A stretch of 64,000 bases of DNA from Paragonimus westermani. Lineage: Eukaryota > Platyhelminthes > Trematoda > Plagiorchiida > Troglotrematidae. The stretch spans positions 34,453 to 98,452 of the forward strand of contig QNGE01000751.1 of assembly GCA_008508345.1 (NCBI GenBank). The letters are read 5' to 3'. The notes under the pieces are model-generated. The model did no database searches. It saw only the letters and a program-made list of their open reading frames with translations, and was not told the DNA's origin. The position numbers were made by a program, and so were the translations under genes. How positions within the stretch are numbered: position 1 is the stretch's first letter; every line of letters begins with the position of its first letter. Positions 1 through 13,010 of this stretch are shown one piece after another.

Positions 1-3000
1 CACTAAAAATGGTGTTTAGCCGGGAGCACATAAGCACTCACACATGTATGTTATTACAAGAGTATATGAAGGCTCCGATCGATTTTGGAGTGGATGGTTG
101 ATGTAATCTAATCAGCAAACGTCTTACATTGTTAAACAATTTAACAATAACATGTATAATGCCGGTGCATCGAAACACAATTGTTATGGACACAGATCAA
201 GTGTTTAAGATCTTGGTTTAAGAGACCGGGATAGACTATAAGAAAACGGTAGTAGCTATGGGGAATAATGTAGAAGTTGAATTGTCATGAAGAGTAATAC
301 GAAACGATTTCAAACGGATCCCATCCAGTGTGAATCTCTTTACTTCGATGAACACATCAACGACATGGATATGCTTGGAACTTCCAAGAGGTTGCATAAT
401 AACCGTTGGGTTGCGGGTGCACGCGGAATATCTGAATATTCGTACTCTTCCTTGAGTTGTAATTAACGTTCATCATTAACGGACTAAAGCAGCATATCCG
501 ACATTTTGTAGCAATCACTCTTTTAGAGCAGATGATCTGACCACAATATTAATGCAACCAAATTTACAAGTAGCGATTAGACTACTTGCAGAATAAAACT
601 GAGTAGTTCAACTATTTATGTCAAGTTTCATTCCACAGTTCACCCAGTAGTGCTCACACATTAGCAGAGTTCTGCTAATTAAAAAGTAAGCTTTTTCTTT
701 GTGAGTAAATTAGTAATAATAACAAAAGTACTCCGACTCGAAGTGAATCTGCTTTTCCACAACTGTTATGACTTCAACCGCACGTGAATAAAAATGAAAT
801 TGCCATCACATATTTTATAGCGCAGAAAGTAGAAATGGTGTTACTTACCCTCAAAATATAATCTCTGGCTTGCAGGATCATGGTGCTCAAAATTAGGGCG
901 AATCCGGCGCTCTTCTCAATAATGAATGGGGGCTGGATTAAATACGCATGACAGAAAATAGGCTATCGAAAAATCCATTCATTAGGCGAGCTATGTTAGT
1001 TACTATTCAAGTTCCATCCCCCACCCCCAAAATAAAACGAAAACTTTTTATCGAACAAACTCTGTACTTGCATGGGTCAAACACAAAGTTCGCTGGTTGA
1101 AGTTTCCCCAGGTTGTTGTACTACCCATAGGTAGGATTACAAATGATTGTGATATATCATTGTAATATATCACCCTATACGTTATACCGCCAATTAGGTA
1201 CGTAAGTATATATCGCATTTTATATCGCTACGCCTGATTTGCACTCGTTCAGCCCCCATCTATCAAAACTGGCAATTCTGGATCCCTTCTGAGCATACCT
1301 ATAGAAAATCATCGACCTCATTTTCTTGTGTCCGTTCCAAACTGTACATTGCGAACGAATTCATCACATGGAAGTGAAAATCTACTGGAAGAGATATGTC
1401 CATTCGTTCATCCGCATCGTGTACTGACAAACTGAAATACCTTCACTGATAAGCAGTTGGGTAGATCTGATAAGTTAGAGGACTACTGTAGTAAGGACGA
1501 ACGATCGCACCACACTACTTACACTACTACGCAGTGGTCAGGTAGGATCATGTAGTTGGGTACTGAAGTAACCGGGGGGAAGTGCAGGAAGAAAATTGGA
1601 GTACACTCCAGCATGAAATGATATTCTCCTTACACGAATTGAGCACTGGTAACTCTCGCAACAGTGGTGTTCTTAGATCAATATTATCAAAATGAGTGTT
1701 TTTGTTTGTTGTGTTGTACACTCCATAGGTTGATTTTATTAACGAGCCGTTCTTGCGCCGTCCGCGTACTTGCCTCGGAACACTGTGAAAAGTTCGAGTC
1801 TTGGCTTGATTAAGACCAGTGACAGGAACAGCAAGTGATCTATCAGCCCGGCTACGCAGCCAACCCGGAAGTGCATAATCTACACACCTGGATTTCGCAG
1901 CTATCTTGGTAGAGCAGTTGCTGTTCTGTCGCCGATTCGAAATCAGCAGAATCGAGGATTTTTCTTAAGTGGATGTTTTCTAGAATAATATTGGTTGAGT
2001 CTATTGTGGCTCTGCCCTTCAATCGTTAAACCTGACTATTAGACGACAGTCAACTCTGTAAGAGCGTTGAAACTGCTATGTGAGTTTTGTGATCAAGCAA
2101 AATTACGTTCGTTTGCACCAGATGCATCGAGGGACCGATAGCCAAACAGATAAACGATCGATCGCATGCAGATAAAAGACTGGAGTATGCTTGTCCAGTG
2201 ATCTTCGTCCATTTCTAGACGTGTGAAATGTGTTTGGAAAATTGATAATCGATTAGCAACGAACCAATAATAAGAAATCGATAAGAGAATTGGATTGTTA
2301 CCAAGTCGGTCAGCAAAAGTTTCAAACTTCGTGTATATAATAATTGGTCGTCTAACAGGGCAAGCAGAGTACAGCTAATCCATGCAACCCTGATTTATAA
2401 TGGTAAACGAAAAGCAACACTATTAGGATCGTAATCGAAAAATGGGAAACATCATGGAAATCGGTGAGTGAAGAAAATAGTGTTACCAAGAGTGATACTA
2501 TACAGCTAGGTTCACCACATTTTGTTCCTCGACCCAAAAATCGGTCTTCTGAAGTATCTGGTTAGCTCTTTAAAACAGGTTTGAGTTGTTACAGTTCCGT
2601 CCAGAGTACAAAAGGTCTACATAGAGAATCTACCGTGGACGCCTTATCTGTGTGGTGTCCGTGAGCGTTCAATCAAACATGAAATAACACAACAAAATAT
2701 TCACTGGACACGAAACCAATAGTGTTGATAGAAATCTGAATAATGTTCCTCATCACTTATCCATCTGAATAGCATACTCAACGAAACGGAACTCGCCTAT
2801 CACAGTATATTGACAAGGTTTGGACATATGGATTGATTTCCACAGTTGTTGCCCAACAATCACTTCAGTACTTCCGGTCCGCTCCGCCATGTTGATTGAA
2901 CTTCATCAAATGAATGTGAGGCCCATCTGAGATTTCGCAAGGTCATTAAAGTTACTGTCAACTAATTTTATTGAAAGTTCTTTCGGCCTATGTTCTTCAG

Positions 3001-6000
3001 TGGAATGGGCACAATTCCTTTAGGAGAGTTGCACACTTTAATGGTATTGGTGACCATTAGTTTATCGTAGTGGAAGACCAGTTGGATTAACCAAGCTGAC
3101 GGTTATTTCGGCTCCGTGAATTCTTACAGTCCGTTTGTTTGAATACAAGGATTTTGGTGATTGGGTAGTCTAAGATCTTCTGAACACTATTCTGGTTTTC
3201 ACCGTCGAACAGGCACTCGAGAAAGCTATTTTAATGAATCGATCCTACAAAAGAACGGACTAAAAACATGAAATTGAATTGACATATTTTTACTACTAAA
3301 TGGATAACACTTAATACTCATTGTGAAGGTCGAACGATTTGTTATATATAGAAACGAGAGGAAAGAGAGAACGTGTGTCATATAACCAGATAAAAAACTT
3401 TGTCAGCTGTTTGGCGATAGTCTATGAAGTTATCTAGATATTGGCGTGGTCCTTGCAGACTACACGTGTTTGTCTGTGGAAGATTATCTAAGCTGCAGTT
3501 TCATCTGTTAACTCCCGGGTTCCGAGTATTGCTATCGGTTTCCGTTATTAGTGGTTGTGACCGAATACCAGAATAAAGATCACCAAGGAAATCGTGTCAA
3601 AAATAAAAGAGGGACACTCAAATTGCCGATTGCTTCCTTTTAACAATCAAGAAAAGGTCGTTTGGACTAGATTGTAATGTTTCGAGTGAGGGAATAGTGT
3701 ACACCTTGAAATGTTGAAAACTCAATGTTTTTATTCAATCATTTTTTGTGCACTGCACTGACGTGACTTTTGCATATGTTTGTCCAGAATGCATAGATAT
3801 ATATATCATCACTGAATAAATTTCGTCTGAGGTTAGTTACCGATATGGGGAATATCGACAGATTTTCGTTAAATAGTCTATTGAAATAGTCAGCCTACTT
3901 TCGAACGGGGCATAAATTAGTTAGAAACGGACAGAAAGCGCTAGGGTTTCAGACTACCCCACGGATCCTGCAGCTCTCGGAACACTGAGAATTTGTCTGC
4001 CATATTTTTCAATGAACAGGTTTCCTGCCGTATATTGAGCGGAAGTTGTGAAATCTTAACAACACTTGTCTCACAGATGTTAGCTGTCGATTCGAACTCG
4101 GTAACATCAATCGTGTTTGTTTTGGCTTCTGACGCTTAGTCTAAGCGTATAGCATCGCAACTATTGGTCATATTTGGCGGGCATATTAAAACACAACGCC
4201 ATAATTTGTTCACAAATGCTCATTTATTTGATTATCCAGTTGTACACGAATAAAGTTTATTCAGAAAACAAGACTAACGTTGTAACCAGTCATAGGGCGC
4301 GCAAACGCGAAACGGGACTGATAATCAGTTACACATCCCTAAATTCTATTCCGAAAACTGTTACTGAGCCCGTTCTTTATTTAGTATAGTGAGCGCACTA
4401 TAATTACTTGCTGTTGTTCTGTGGTTTCACAGCTCATGGTAGCTGTTAAAATTGTAGTGTTGCAGTACGTTTTCCGGATGAACCATTCGTCGTAAGAATA
4501 CTGTTAACATATGCTGCATTCGAGAGCATATAGCACCTGACAACGTTTCCATCGCCCAATTTAGTTTTTAGTTTACACGGTTCATTACTCTTCAACAGTT
4601 ACGGTTGTTCGAATTTAGTAGACTGAAATTTCATACCACTACATACAAAGAAATTTAGCTGAGTTATCAGAGGAAATTGTGCTCTGGGTTTGAAGATAAG
4701 ATCTAAGTAGAATAGTAATGATAGGTCAGCTTTAACCTTGACCTCAATCCGGTTGTAATATAAGTTTAGCTCTCAATCACTGGTATTTCGATATGCCACT
4801 TCCACTACCCAAGTTCACTTCAAAGTTTCACGAATTTCCTTGTGGAAAGTCTTATGGATCAACTGGTTGGGGACAATTTCCATCTTTCAAACGGTTGCCC
4901 AAATGTTATCTGTGAACCCGTTGTCACTACCGATCGTAGGAAAAAAACCAGCCCAAATCTAGTGAACGGTCTACATTCAGCTCACTTCAGATCCGACTTT
5001 CTTCACTAGCATAGTAAGCAGTCCAATGTAGCCAAAAATACGTAACTTTTTCGCATTATCTGAAACAGTATGTGTATTATCGACAATAATAATGAGGACA
5101 CATACTGGGTCCAGGAAAAGTGTGCACTGGTTCCCTCAAACGTTTGGGTTTCTCTGCTGAAATGAGAACAAAGCATGTAGGTTGTGTTAGAAAAAGTTTT
5201 AACTAATTTTGGCATAAATACTTGTTCAACCACTATTAATTTTATTGCTGTGAGGGAACTTACCATTCCGACCCTCTTTTTGTATAACATAGCTATTAGA
5301 CCAGCATATAGCGATTGCGAACAACCGTGAATGTAAATATATATAAACGAGATAGACAGCTTACATTAGTATAGATCGGTTACGACGAACCTTTGGCTGG
5401 ACCATGTGACTTCGATGTGAACCGGCGGGTTCCGTGGTATTGGGAATAAACACAACTATAGTTTGAGGGAATTAGTAGACACACTCGAAGCAATATGCCG
5501 GTTAACAGGTAACAGTGAACATGGTAAACGTCAACCACAACAAACAGTCGAACATTGAACTATTTGGTCAATTAAAAAGGTATGTCGTATCATGGCAACC
5601 GGTGGATCGACTGAACCTCATACGTTCAGTGCCAAGCTTTCTGATTTAACGGTGTCAGTGAACATTCCAACAGTGTGTTCAAAGGAATTTAGAGGCGTTA
5701 GTGGTGAACGTTGCCCACTTCGCAGGAAGGATTTTCAGTGGAATAGCTTCCAGCTGGATATCTTTGTGTGAATGTCTTACCTGGTGGATTTCGGTTGCAA
5801 CTGGTTGGATAGCTTTGAGTTGTCTACCGACCGTGCTCAGAAATAGGACTGAATGAAAAATTAACAGAGTTTTTGCAGCACATCCGCCAATGATAAAAGT
5901 CAACGAAGTACTTTTATCCAATCAATTCATTGCGCCAATCGATCGTATGTCTAACCGGTGGCATTCCAGTAACGTTTGTTTAGATGCTTGCTGTTTACCT

Positions 6001-8640
6001 CGTGAGCCTTGCTTCCGGAATGTGAAGTACAAATCAGTGCATGCACTGCACTCCTCCTCTGCTTCGAACAGCTAACACAAGTTGTATCAGATGGCTGGGT
6101 CTGTAACAATTAAACCATTGTTAATTGCAGAGTTCAGAAGCCTCCGAAGTTGCAGCACGGCCGGTGTGATAACAGACAAACAACGCGAAATGAGGCCGTG
6201 ACCCAAAACAGGACCTTTCACCAGCTTACATCTACCAAGACGGTAGTTTCCTCCCCAGACTAAACAGTCTACAGCCTCGTGAAATTTAGTCATCAGATAT
6301 ATGACTTGATCACGTGAGCACTCTGGCATAGGTATTGCAAACTCTGACCGGCCGGATATCAGCAAGAATAACTGTAAGCCGAATTGACCCAGTGGGACTT
6401 GCAAATTATATCCCGTCAAGTGATCCACGTTTATACTTAGTTTCACACAGTGAATGGAGGTTTTCGGTTAAACCTATCTTTCATTACCTACATACTTCTT
6501 TCTCTGAATTTTCATAATCTGTCAGTGAGCCAAGTGTTTAGTGTGTAACATTCAAAGCAAATAGTTTTATCTCTGATCAGTATGATATCATCAACATCAA
6601 AACTGACTACGTATGTGTGTAGTTTACAGCGGCCAAAATAGTGTGGTATTATCAAGTGTAAAGTGTCGCACGTTAATAAACTCCAAAAACTGCGGTAAAC
6701 TAATAGAAAATGAGAGCAAAAACGAGACAGCCATCCGAAAAGTGAACGTAGACGTTTCGGCAAAGCAGGCGGGTGCGCACGTTCGGGTAAAACAACCAGC
6801 ACTGTGCTCCATAGGGTTCAGTTTACATAGAATTCTTACTTACATAAAACGTTCTGATTTTGCTCTGACTTATCGCCTTTTTGCGGACATACGGAATATT
6901 GGTTCGCGCATGGTGAATGATGATACCGGTTGTTGTCGTTCAACAACTTTTGTCCAGCTCGCATAAACACGGTTCAGTAGTCATGTTCCCACTCTTCGTT
7001 TAATCTCTATGGCAGACCTTCATCAGTTTGGGTGACAAAATTTCGCACAACTAAGCATGTAAGCTGATAAGGACAAACATTTTGCGGCCGATTGAACCGT
7101 GGTGGGTGAATTAATGAGTCATGGTTTCTTCCCCAGAAGTGTTATGGATTAGTGTGCGGGGGATTTTTCAGTGAGTTATTCAACGTTGGTATGAACCTTC
7201 TAAAGTCACAGGTTGATGCTACTTCAGTCCACCTATGAACTGATATCCGGTCAAGTTTTTCACACATTATAAATGATTTGAACTAAAACAGTTGACCGCA
7301 ACCGTAACTTTTCTTAAACATTCGGCCATAATAGACCAAGGCGATAATGTCGTAGCCTGTCACAATACTTCTGTACGGACATACAATATGGAATGCTCAC
7401 CGTAGCCTGCCTGGTCATATGATCTTAATCATATAGCTCCCCTTCAGGGTCGTATTTATCGAGTGCTTCCCAGGTCTAAGGGATTGCAAACGCTACCAAA
7501 ATAGATTTACGCACTCAGAAGTGGAGCAATAAATGAGATATGATAATTTTGATCCAAGGTTGATCAGTTCAATATTACGACTTCACTGTTGTTAGTGACT
7601 GATTCGTCAGCTCTGTATTCCAATAAAGTACAATGTTTGAGGTATGACGCTCTGTTAGGTTTACCCTTGAAGAACATGTAGGTTAGCTTGAAACTCGAAG
7701 GTTCAACCACTTGTAACATCCTACAGACATGATATGGGCACCGAACGCGAATAAATGTAGTAATTTGAGAACGGGATCCACGTATTTTCATGTTTGGTCC
7801 ATCGGAACTGTGCTCTATAAACAATCCTATCCCGTTTTCAGTAAGATCCTATACCGGCTTTTTAGGGAAAAATCACTCGCTCACAGATTTTGTCCAGAAT
7901 TTATATACCATAAAGCGTTGAAAGCTGTCACGTAGAGAACCATTACAAAAACACCTTCATCCAAAAATGTTGGACAAAACACAGACAGATATTTAATGGT
8001 TAGGAAAACCGTTTCAATGTTGACGTTGCTAAAGCTGAAACGACATACAATTTCAAAAAAGGATTCAGAATTTGTGCTGAATGGTCCGAAAGTGCATATT
8101 CACGTGGATGGTGTATATAGCGTACCCCTATTTGGAGCAAGCATTCAGTAGTTCGCACATACCAGAATATTCACAACCCAACTGCAAAGCACGAACGCTT
8201 GACTCATCCAAATGTTATCTTTGGAATTCTGTATAGAGGATGAGTTTGGTGGGCAGCGAACAAGTTGAGAAAAGGATCTGGGTTATACGATGTGTCACTG
8301 AAACCATATTATAACCAAGTCAGTCCTGTTGTCGAAGTCATGTTCTTCGATCAGACATAAATATCAGTGGCAGAATGAAGTCAAAACATAACTGGTTTTA
8401 TAAATACCCGGACAGGATGGTCAGGATGTACAAGAGGCATTATGATGACCATCGCATGTACCGTTCGGTGCTTTTATCAAAGCACGCGCTCCGTACACAG
8501 CAAATAGATTCTAGTGGAATAGACATAGTTCACCACAATGACAGGGAGTAAACGTCACACACAAAATTAATTAACATGGCAATCTGAATGCCATTCTTCA
8601 GAAAAAAACTTGTTGATTACGATAGCATGATAACTTTGTA
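1..8640. other. Stretch without a recognisable gene
   Basis: Read on both strands. Open frames here are short and resemble no family I know. The two longest are 119 codons on the minus strand (6087-6446) and 117 codons on the plus strand (6613-6966); neither shows a motif, and the second is overlapped by two open frames on the opposite strand, which argues for chance. One tRNA-like patch near 1.9 kb is listed separately. I see no LTRs, LINE domains or long simple repeats. Confidence 0.5.
1895..1950 (+). repeat. Possible remnant of a tRNA-derived SINE
   Basis: A D-arm/A-box-like string (CTATCTTGGTAGAGCAG, 1901-1917) is followed about 17 bases later by a T-arm/B-box-like string (GATTCGAAATC, 1934-1944). 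The spacing is shorter than in a normal tRNA and no acceptor stem closes the structure, so this is not a functional tRNA gene. It could be an old SINE head or chance. Confidence 0.22.
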
Positions 8641-8802
8641 GAAGGTTTGAGAGAAACATTCGGGATCTACAAGTATCCAATGTCAACTCCAGAAAGCTTG
8701 CGTGCAAGGCTAAACAAATTAGGCGTTTCCAAATTCGATTTCATGCGAATTTGTCCCCACGTAAACGACGACGCCTGCTTCAAACTCTTCCCGGCAGTAT
8801 GA
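8641..8802 (+). other. Unidentified 54-codon open frame
   Basis: A plus-strand frame runs without a stop from 8641 to a TGA at 8800-8802 and has protein-like composition, including the segment STPESLRARLNKLGVSKFDF. A TAG lies directly upstream, so the frame would need a 3' splice site there (the preceding bases are CTTTGTAG, with a weak pyrimidine tract). I do not recognise the peptide. It may be a terminal exon, a decayed repeat peptide, or chance. Confidence 0.18.
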
Positions 8803-9119
8803 CACAATATTAACGTTTACCATTCTATATGAAGCGTGATTTGACAATTATTCGGCAGTTCACAGACACTGCGCACTCTGGTTTAACTTCAGCAACAGTT
8901 ACCTTATGGGACACAACAATTGCTAGGACTGCATCTGACAGTCATCAGTCGACTCACCCTCAGGTGCACCAAAATGTTAAATTCTAAGAACTGTCTGTCA
9001 GATATCCTTCGTTCATGGAGGTTAATCGAAGTTCTAACTGCATAAGTCATGAAACAGATCTTAAACGGGGCGGTGGGATGTTGACTGCCATCAGTGAGAG
9101 GTTACCGAGCACGGGTAAA

Positions 9120-9245
9120 ACGTCCCTTCCATCATATTCATGTCTAGGGAATCATTGTGCCAACCATATTGGTTGATGGCGCCCGGTTCGGATTAACGTG
9201 TCACAGTGACCGTAGTCAAAGGACTCCTGCGCTCAACTATCAACG
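9120..9245 (-). mobile_element. Second copy of the RTE LINE 3' end
   Basis: The 13-base string TGTCACAGTGACC at 9199-9211 recurs exactly at 9854-9866, just past the last RTE codons of the neighbouring copy. The flanking bases then resemble each other only loosely. Read on the minus strand, this is the sort of sequence that follows the GHCD residues near the end of the RTE protein. It probably represents the tail of another RTE insertion, or the part of the same insertion beyond an intervening 600-bp sequence. The boundaries are approximate. Confidence 0.4.
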
Positions 9246-9839
9246 TAACTGACTTACAGTCTACTACTTGTGGTTTCACTCACACATCACGTACCCAGTG
9301 TTAATCTGAAGGTATAAGGCCAGAATATGTGTGGGTGAGTCTTTGTGCTCAGCCGGCCAACGCTGGTCAGGCAATGGATAGGCTAGCTCGAAACGGGAGG
9401 CCTTATCTCTCAAGAAATAACCACAGAGTCTGTAATGGTAGTATCTGAATTGGAAAGAAAAATATTGAAAATATGACTCAAGTAGCATTTCATTATGGGA
9501 GTAAAACTTGGTTCACTCTAGACAGAGTATGCAGTAAAATCAGAATGCAAGGTTGGACTAGAAGAAAACAGACAGAATACTCACCATACAGTTCACCAAC
9601 AATGTTAAGGAATAGGAAAAGGATAAGGTCATGGTGATCGAAGTTTCTGGAAAGAGGAGTAGGTGATTTCCAAACGATGATAGTCGTTGGTTAACGTGAT
9701 CAAGAAAAGAATGAATATAACAGATATAAATTACTTGCCCCAAAAACACTCGTTGTCTCTTGGCCAATGGTTTGCTATGAGTAGGATAATGGCATACCAA
9801 TCTCAAGCGGTTAGAGCATTCGTAGCCGCATACATCGTA

Positions 9840-10566
9840 ACAAGTTGTAGTCATGTCACAGTGACCTATGGCATCGATGGTCCCCCTGCGTACCGCGCGC
9901 TTCCACTCACGGTCCCGCAGTTGCTGCTCACTGAACCAGCGAACTCCTGTCCGGATCATATTTCTCCCGACTGTCCTATTCAAAGCCAAGTCTTCCAACA
10001 TCTGAAATCGACGTTAAGGCATGGAACATCTACACGGATAATATCCTGATATCTCTGCTTTTGTCACCAAGATTTCGTTCACCTAATTTCCTTTATCCTT
10101 ACACCAGCTGTTTTGGAATATGCTCATTACCCATCCGGCGGACTTAATATAGCCAACGAAGCTGATTCAGCACTAGTATAGCTTCCATCCCGTCCACGTC
10201 CGTTTGCCGCAGTAACTCAGTGTTCGGAACCACGTGCGGCCACCGAATACCTAAGAAGCATCTTAGACACTATGTACGGAAACGGCTCAGATAGCAGAAG
10301 TTACTTTGATACAGTGTGCAATTTTCACTGCCTTACAGCAGTACAGACAGCGCCACTGGGCGGTAGACACACAGCTTGACGGCCATCCTTAGGCTGTGGA
10401 TCATCCAGACGTGCTTTCCGAGATGTCCGAAAACGGCAGCAGCCTTGGCCATGCGAGCTGACTGCTCGCGGTCCGCGGAAAGACCTATAGACAGGTTGCT
10501 ATCCAAGTAGAAATGTCTGTGCAGCTGTCGACAACTTCTCCATTGATACGAATCTGAGGAGCACAT
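9840..10566 (-). pseudogene. RTE C-terminal region, broken
   Basis: Block 10566-10333 contains YLDSNLSIGLSADREQSARM and LSVLL, the region just after the RT palm of fluke RTE proteins. After a stop the frame continues with degraded RWPHVVPNTELLRQT and VDGMEAIL-type residues, and block 10001-9840 reads NRTVGRNMIRTGVRWFSEQQ and AVRRGTIDAIGHCD, the end of the protein. The open frame continues past this point to 9558 in what is probably 3' untranslated sequence or an adjoining repeat. Assignment rests on collinearity with the upstream endonuclease and RT. Confidence 0.65.
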
Positions 10567-10595
10567 GCAGGAGAAGCATCTCCGCCCAAAGAAGG

Positions 10596-12005
10596 CTAGA
10601 AGAAAGAAAATGCCTTGCCTCTGTTGATATCTAACCCAAACCTGGATGCGCCGGCTGCAAAAGCTGTGACCAGTTGCTGAAGTTTGTCTTCACTGCGTGC
10701 AAACAGCACGCTGTCACCCGCAAACAAAAGCACGTGCATCGCTGATGCATGCAACCGGGTTGGGACGCCGAAACGTTGAATATTCAATAGGGACCCATTA
10801 GACCGGTACTCAACCTCAAAACCTTCATTTGCCAAGTTCTGGAAAGAAACTGTTAGCATAGCAGCCAACTAAAAACTAAATAAAGCTGGGGCTAAGATAC
10901 AATTCTGCTTCACGCCAATGTCAATGTCAAAATCGTCAGAGGTAGATCCACTCGATTGTACATTCGCTTTCGTACTCACATCCAACATTTTAATCAAACT
11001 GACGAACTTACCTGGACGTAAAAACTTATCAAGCACCGTCCACAAATCCTCATGGCTCATGGACTCGAACGCCTTGGTGAGGTCTATGGAGAAGGCATAA
11101 GGAGGCTGCACGATTTCTCGATGCTTCTTCTGTAGCTGTCGAGCACTGAACATCAGGTCGAACGCACTCCTACTCACCCGCGCTCCACACTGTTCATCAG
11201 GAACACTAGCTCCCATAACGTCCGCATTCAGCCGGTTCAGACAGGTTTTGTAAGCAAATTGCCAGTTAAGCTCAGTAAACTAATGCTCCGACAGACGTCT
11301 GGGCATTGCTTGCTACGTTTACCTTTGCACAAAGGTACTATTAAGGCAACCTTGAAATCTCATGATATTCCCTCCTGCTTCCGGATGGAGCGAACCAGCT
11401 GGTGTAGAGTGAGTTCCAGCGCCGGTCCGCCATTCTTCAGGATTTCACTTGGCAAACCATCCTCAATTGCAATTTTTCCATTGCTCAGTCGTCCTATCAC
11501 TCTTTGCAACTCTGGCGAATCCAGGGATGGAGGGAGTGAGGATTTGGTGTCCTTCCGTGGCAGACTCTTCATGGTCACCCAGTCAATTGCAGCAGAACGG
11601 TTTAGTAAGCTACTGAAGTTCTCGCCCCAAACTTTCATATCCTCCCCTTGGGTGCATCAACAGTCAGTATCCACGTCAGTCAGTGCTTCGGTAGACTGGA
11701 TAGATGGACCTGAGATCGTCTCAAGCGAATCGTAGAATTCCTTGTGTTTTCAGCGATCAGCGTAGCCCTGCATCCGCTCATATTGCTTCCCTCACCAGTT
11801 GTCCTTGATTCCGCGGACAATTTCGGCTAGTTGACGGCCAGCACTCTGGAATGTTACTGTCTTGTCTATATTGTCTGGGTTCCATTGTGAAAGCGGCAAA
11901 CGCCGCATTCTTCCCTCGCACCAAATTGGTGATAGCTGCCTTGTTGTCGTCGAACAATTCAAAATGTTTCCGACATTCAGAACTGCTCGTTTCGGTGGCT
12001 ACCAC
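10596..12005 (-). pseudogene. RTE linker and reverse transcriptase, broken
   Basis: Linker block 12005-11778 matches the equivalent part of the copy at the right edge of the window (shared FDDN...AI.NLVR..N.AFA pattern). Block 11638-11360 carries the early RT region (VIGRLSNGKIAIEDGLPSEI). Block 11216-10869 has RT motif A in the form FSIDLTKAFESMS. Block 10868-10596 holds the catalytic box, which reads LLFAGDSVLFA instead of FADD: codon 10716-10718 is GGT, replacing the first catalytic Asp with Gly. An in-frame stop at 10869-10871 separates the last two blocks. The reverse transcriptase cannot be functional. Confidence 0.78.
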
Positions 12006-12039
12006 TGTGGTTTTCTCCTTGAAGCGATTCTACACATCT

Positions 12040-13010
12040 TCAGGGGTAGTGGATACGGGAGCGTTTTACAGGCGAGCAGCAACGGCAAGCTGAGTAGCAG
12101 CCCTCGTCCAATCGTTTGACATCCGACTTCTGTCGTTGTCCAAATGATCTACAATAAACAGACTTGCAAACTTGGATAGATAATTTGGTTTTGACCAGCC
12201 TATGGTCGGTACTACATTCACCACCGCACATCACTCGTGTGATACGCACTCCACGAATGTTGCGTTGTCGCACAATTACGTAATCAAGTGAAAGATGGTG
12301 ACCGCTCTGTGGGTGAGTCCACGTCGTGAGGTCAATCATCCAGTTAGTTTCGAGTGTCTGTGATAGCAGGCTGGTGAGTAGTACACAGGCGAAACAGATG
12401 ATAACCGTTCTCGTTGGATGACTGAACGCCGTAGGGTCCGAGGTCTCCCAGCCAGGCTACCGAGTCGTACTTAACTTGAGTGTTCAAGTCAACCAGAGCA
12501 GACAGTCAGACACTCACCGGTGCCGACCGGGATGTGGCAGACAAATGGTCATAGAACTGGTTCTTTTCACTAGCACTGTGACACACAGTTGGTCCATGAA
12601 TACTAACAAATGTAACACATTTACCTCGGTTAAGCCGCAGGCGCATCGACAGGATTCGGGGACTGATGCTGTGCAGTTCGCCTATCATCAACGGATTGAT
12701 GCGATCAGTGACTGCGAAACAAACAACATGTTCCCGAGCACTGTCTATTGGGTAACCTATCCAGGAGAATCTGTGTCCAGCACCTGCTTCTCGGGGATTT
12801 CCTTGATCTGTAAGCTATGTCTCACTGAAGGCTGCTACGTCGACTCTATACCGGCTCAGTTTCTCAACAATCTGTGCGGTTCGTCGTTCCGGCCGTTCTG
12901 TGGTGTTGCAAAAATTTAGTAGCGTACTCACATACCACTTCTCAATGGAAAGCGTCTTACGTCCCCGGGAGTGTCTCAGGTTAATCGTCGCGTTTCTGAG
13001 ACCCAACTGA
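12040..13010 (-). pseudogene. RTE endonuclease domain, broken
   Basis: Three minus-strand blocks make up the endonuclease. Block 13006-12815 contains RPERRTAQIVEKLSRYRVDV followed by SET, the Glu-containing second motif of the family. Block 12691-12506 carries SMRLRLNRGKCVTFVSIHGP, the strand leading to the middle of the domain. Block 12339-12040 contains TWTHPQSGHH, LDYVIVRQR and STDHRLV, the last including the terminal Asp-His pair. The GDFN-type motif between blocks is scrambled by stops and frame changes near 12.4-12.5 kb. In life this domain nicks chromosomal DNA to prime insertion. It is clearly inactive here. Confidence 0.75.

Larger units (their letters stand above)
9840..13010 (-). 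mobile_element. Degenerate RTE-clade LINE
   Basis: Non-LTR retrotransposon on the minus strand. Read from 13010 downwards, the domains come in the usual RTE order: apurinic-type endonuclease, linker, reverse transcriptase, and a C-terminal region ending near 9840. RTE elements encode one protein that nicks target DNA and reverse-transcribes the element RNA into it. This copy carries many stops and frame changes and a damaged RT active site, so it is dead. A related copy starts at 63.44 kb on the opposite strand. No target-site duplication was identified. Length, about 3.2 kb, is close to a full RTE element. Confidence 0.8.

Noticed and set aside
6512..6966. Coding region around 6.5-7.0 kb
   Set aside because: Three overlapping frames on both strands are open, which is the signature of chance in this composition; no motif.
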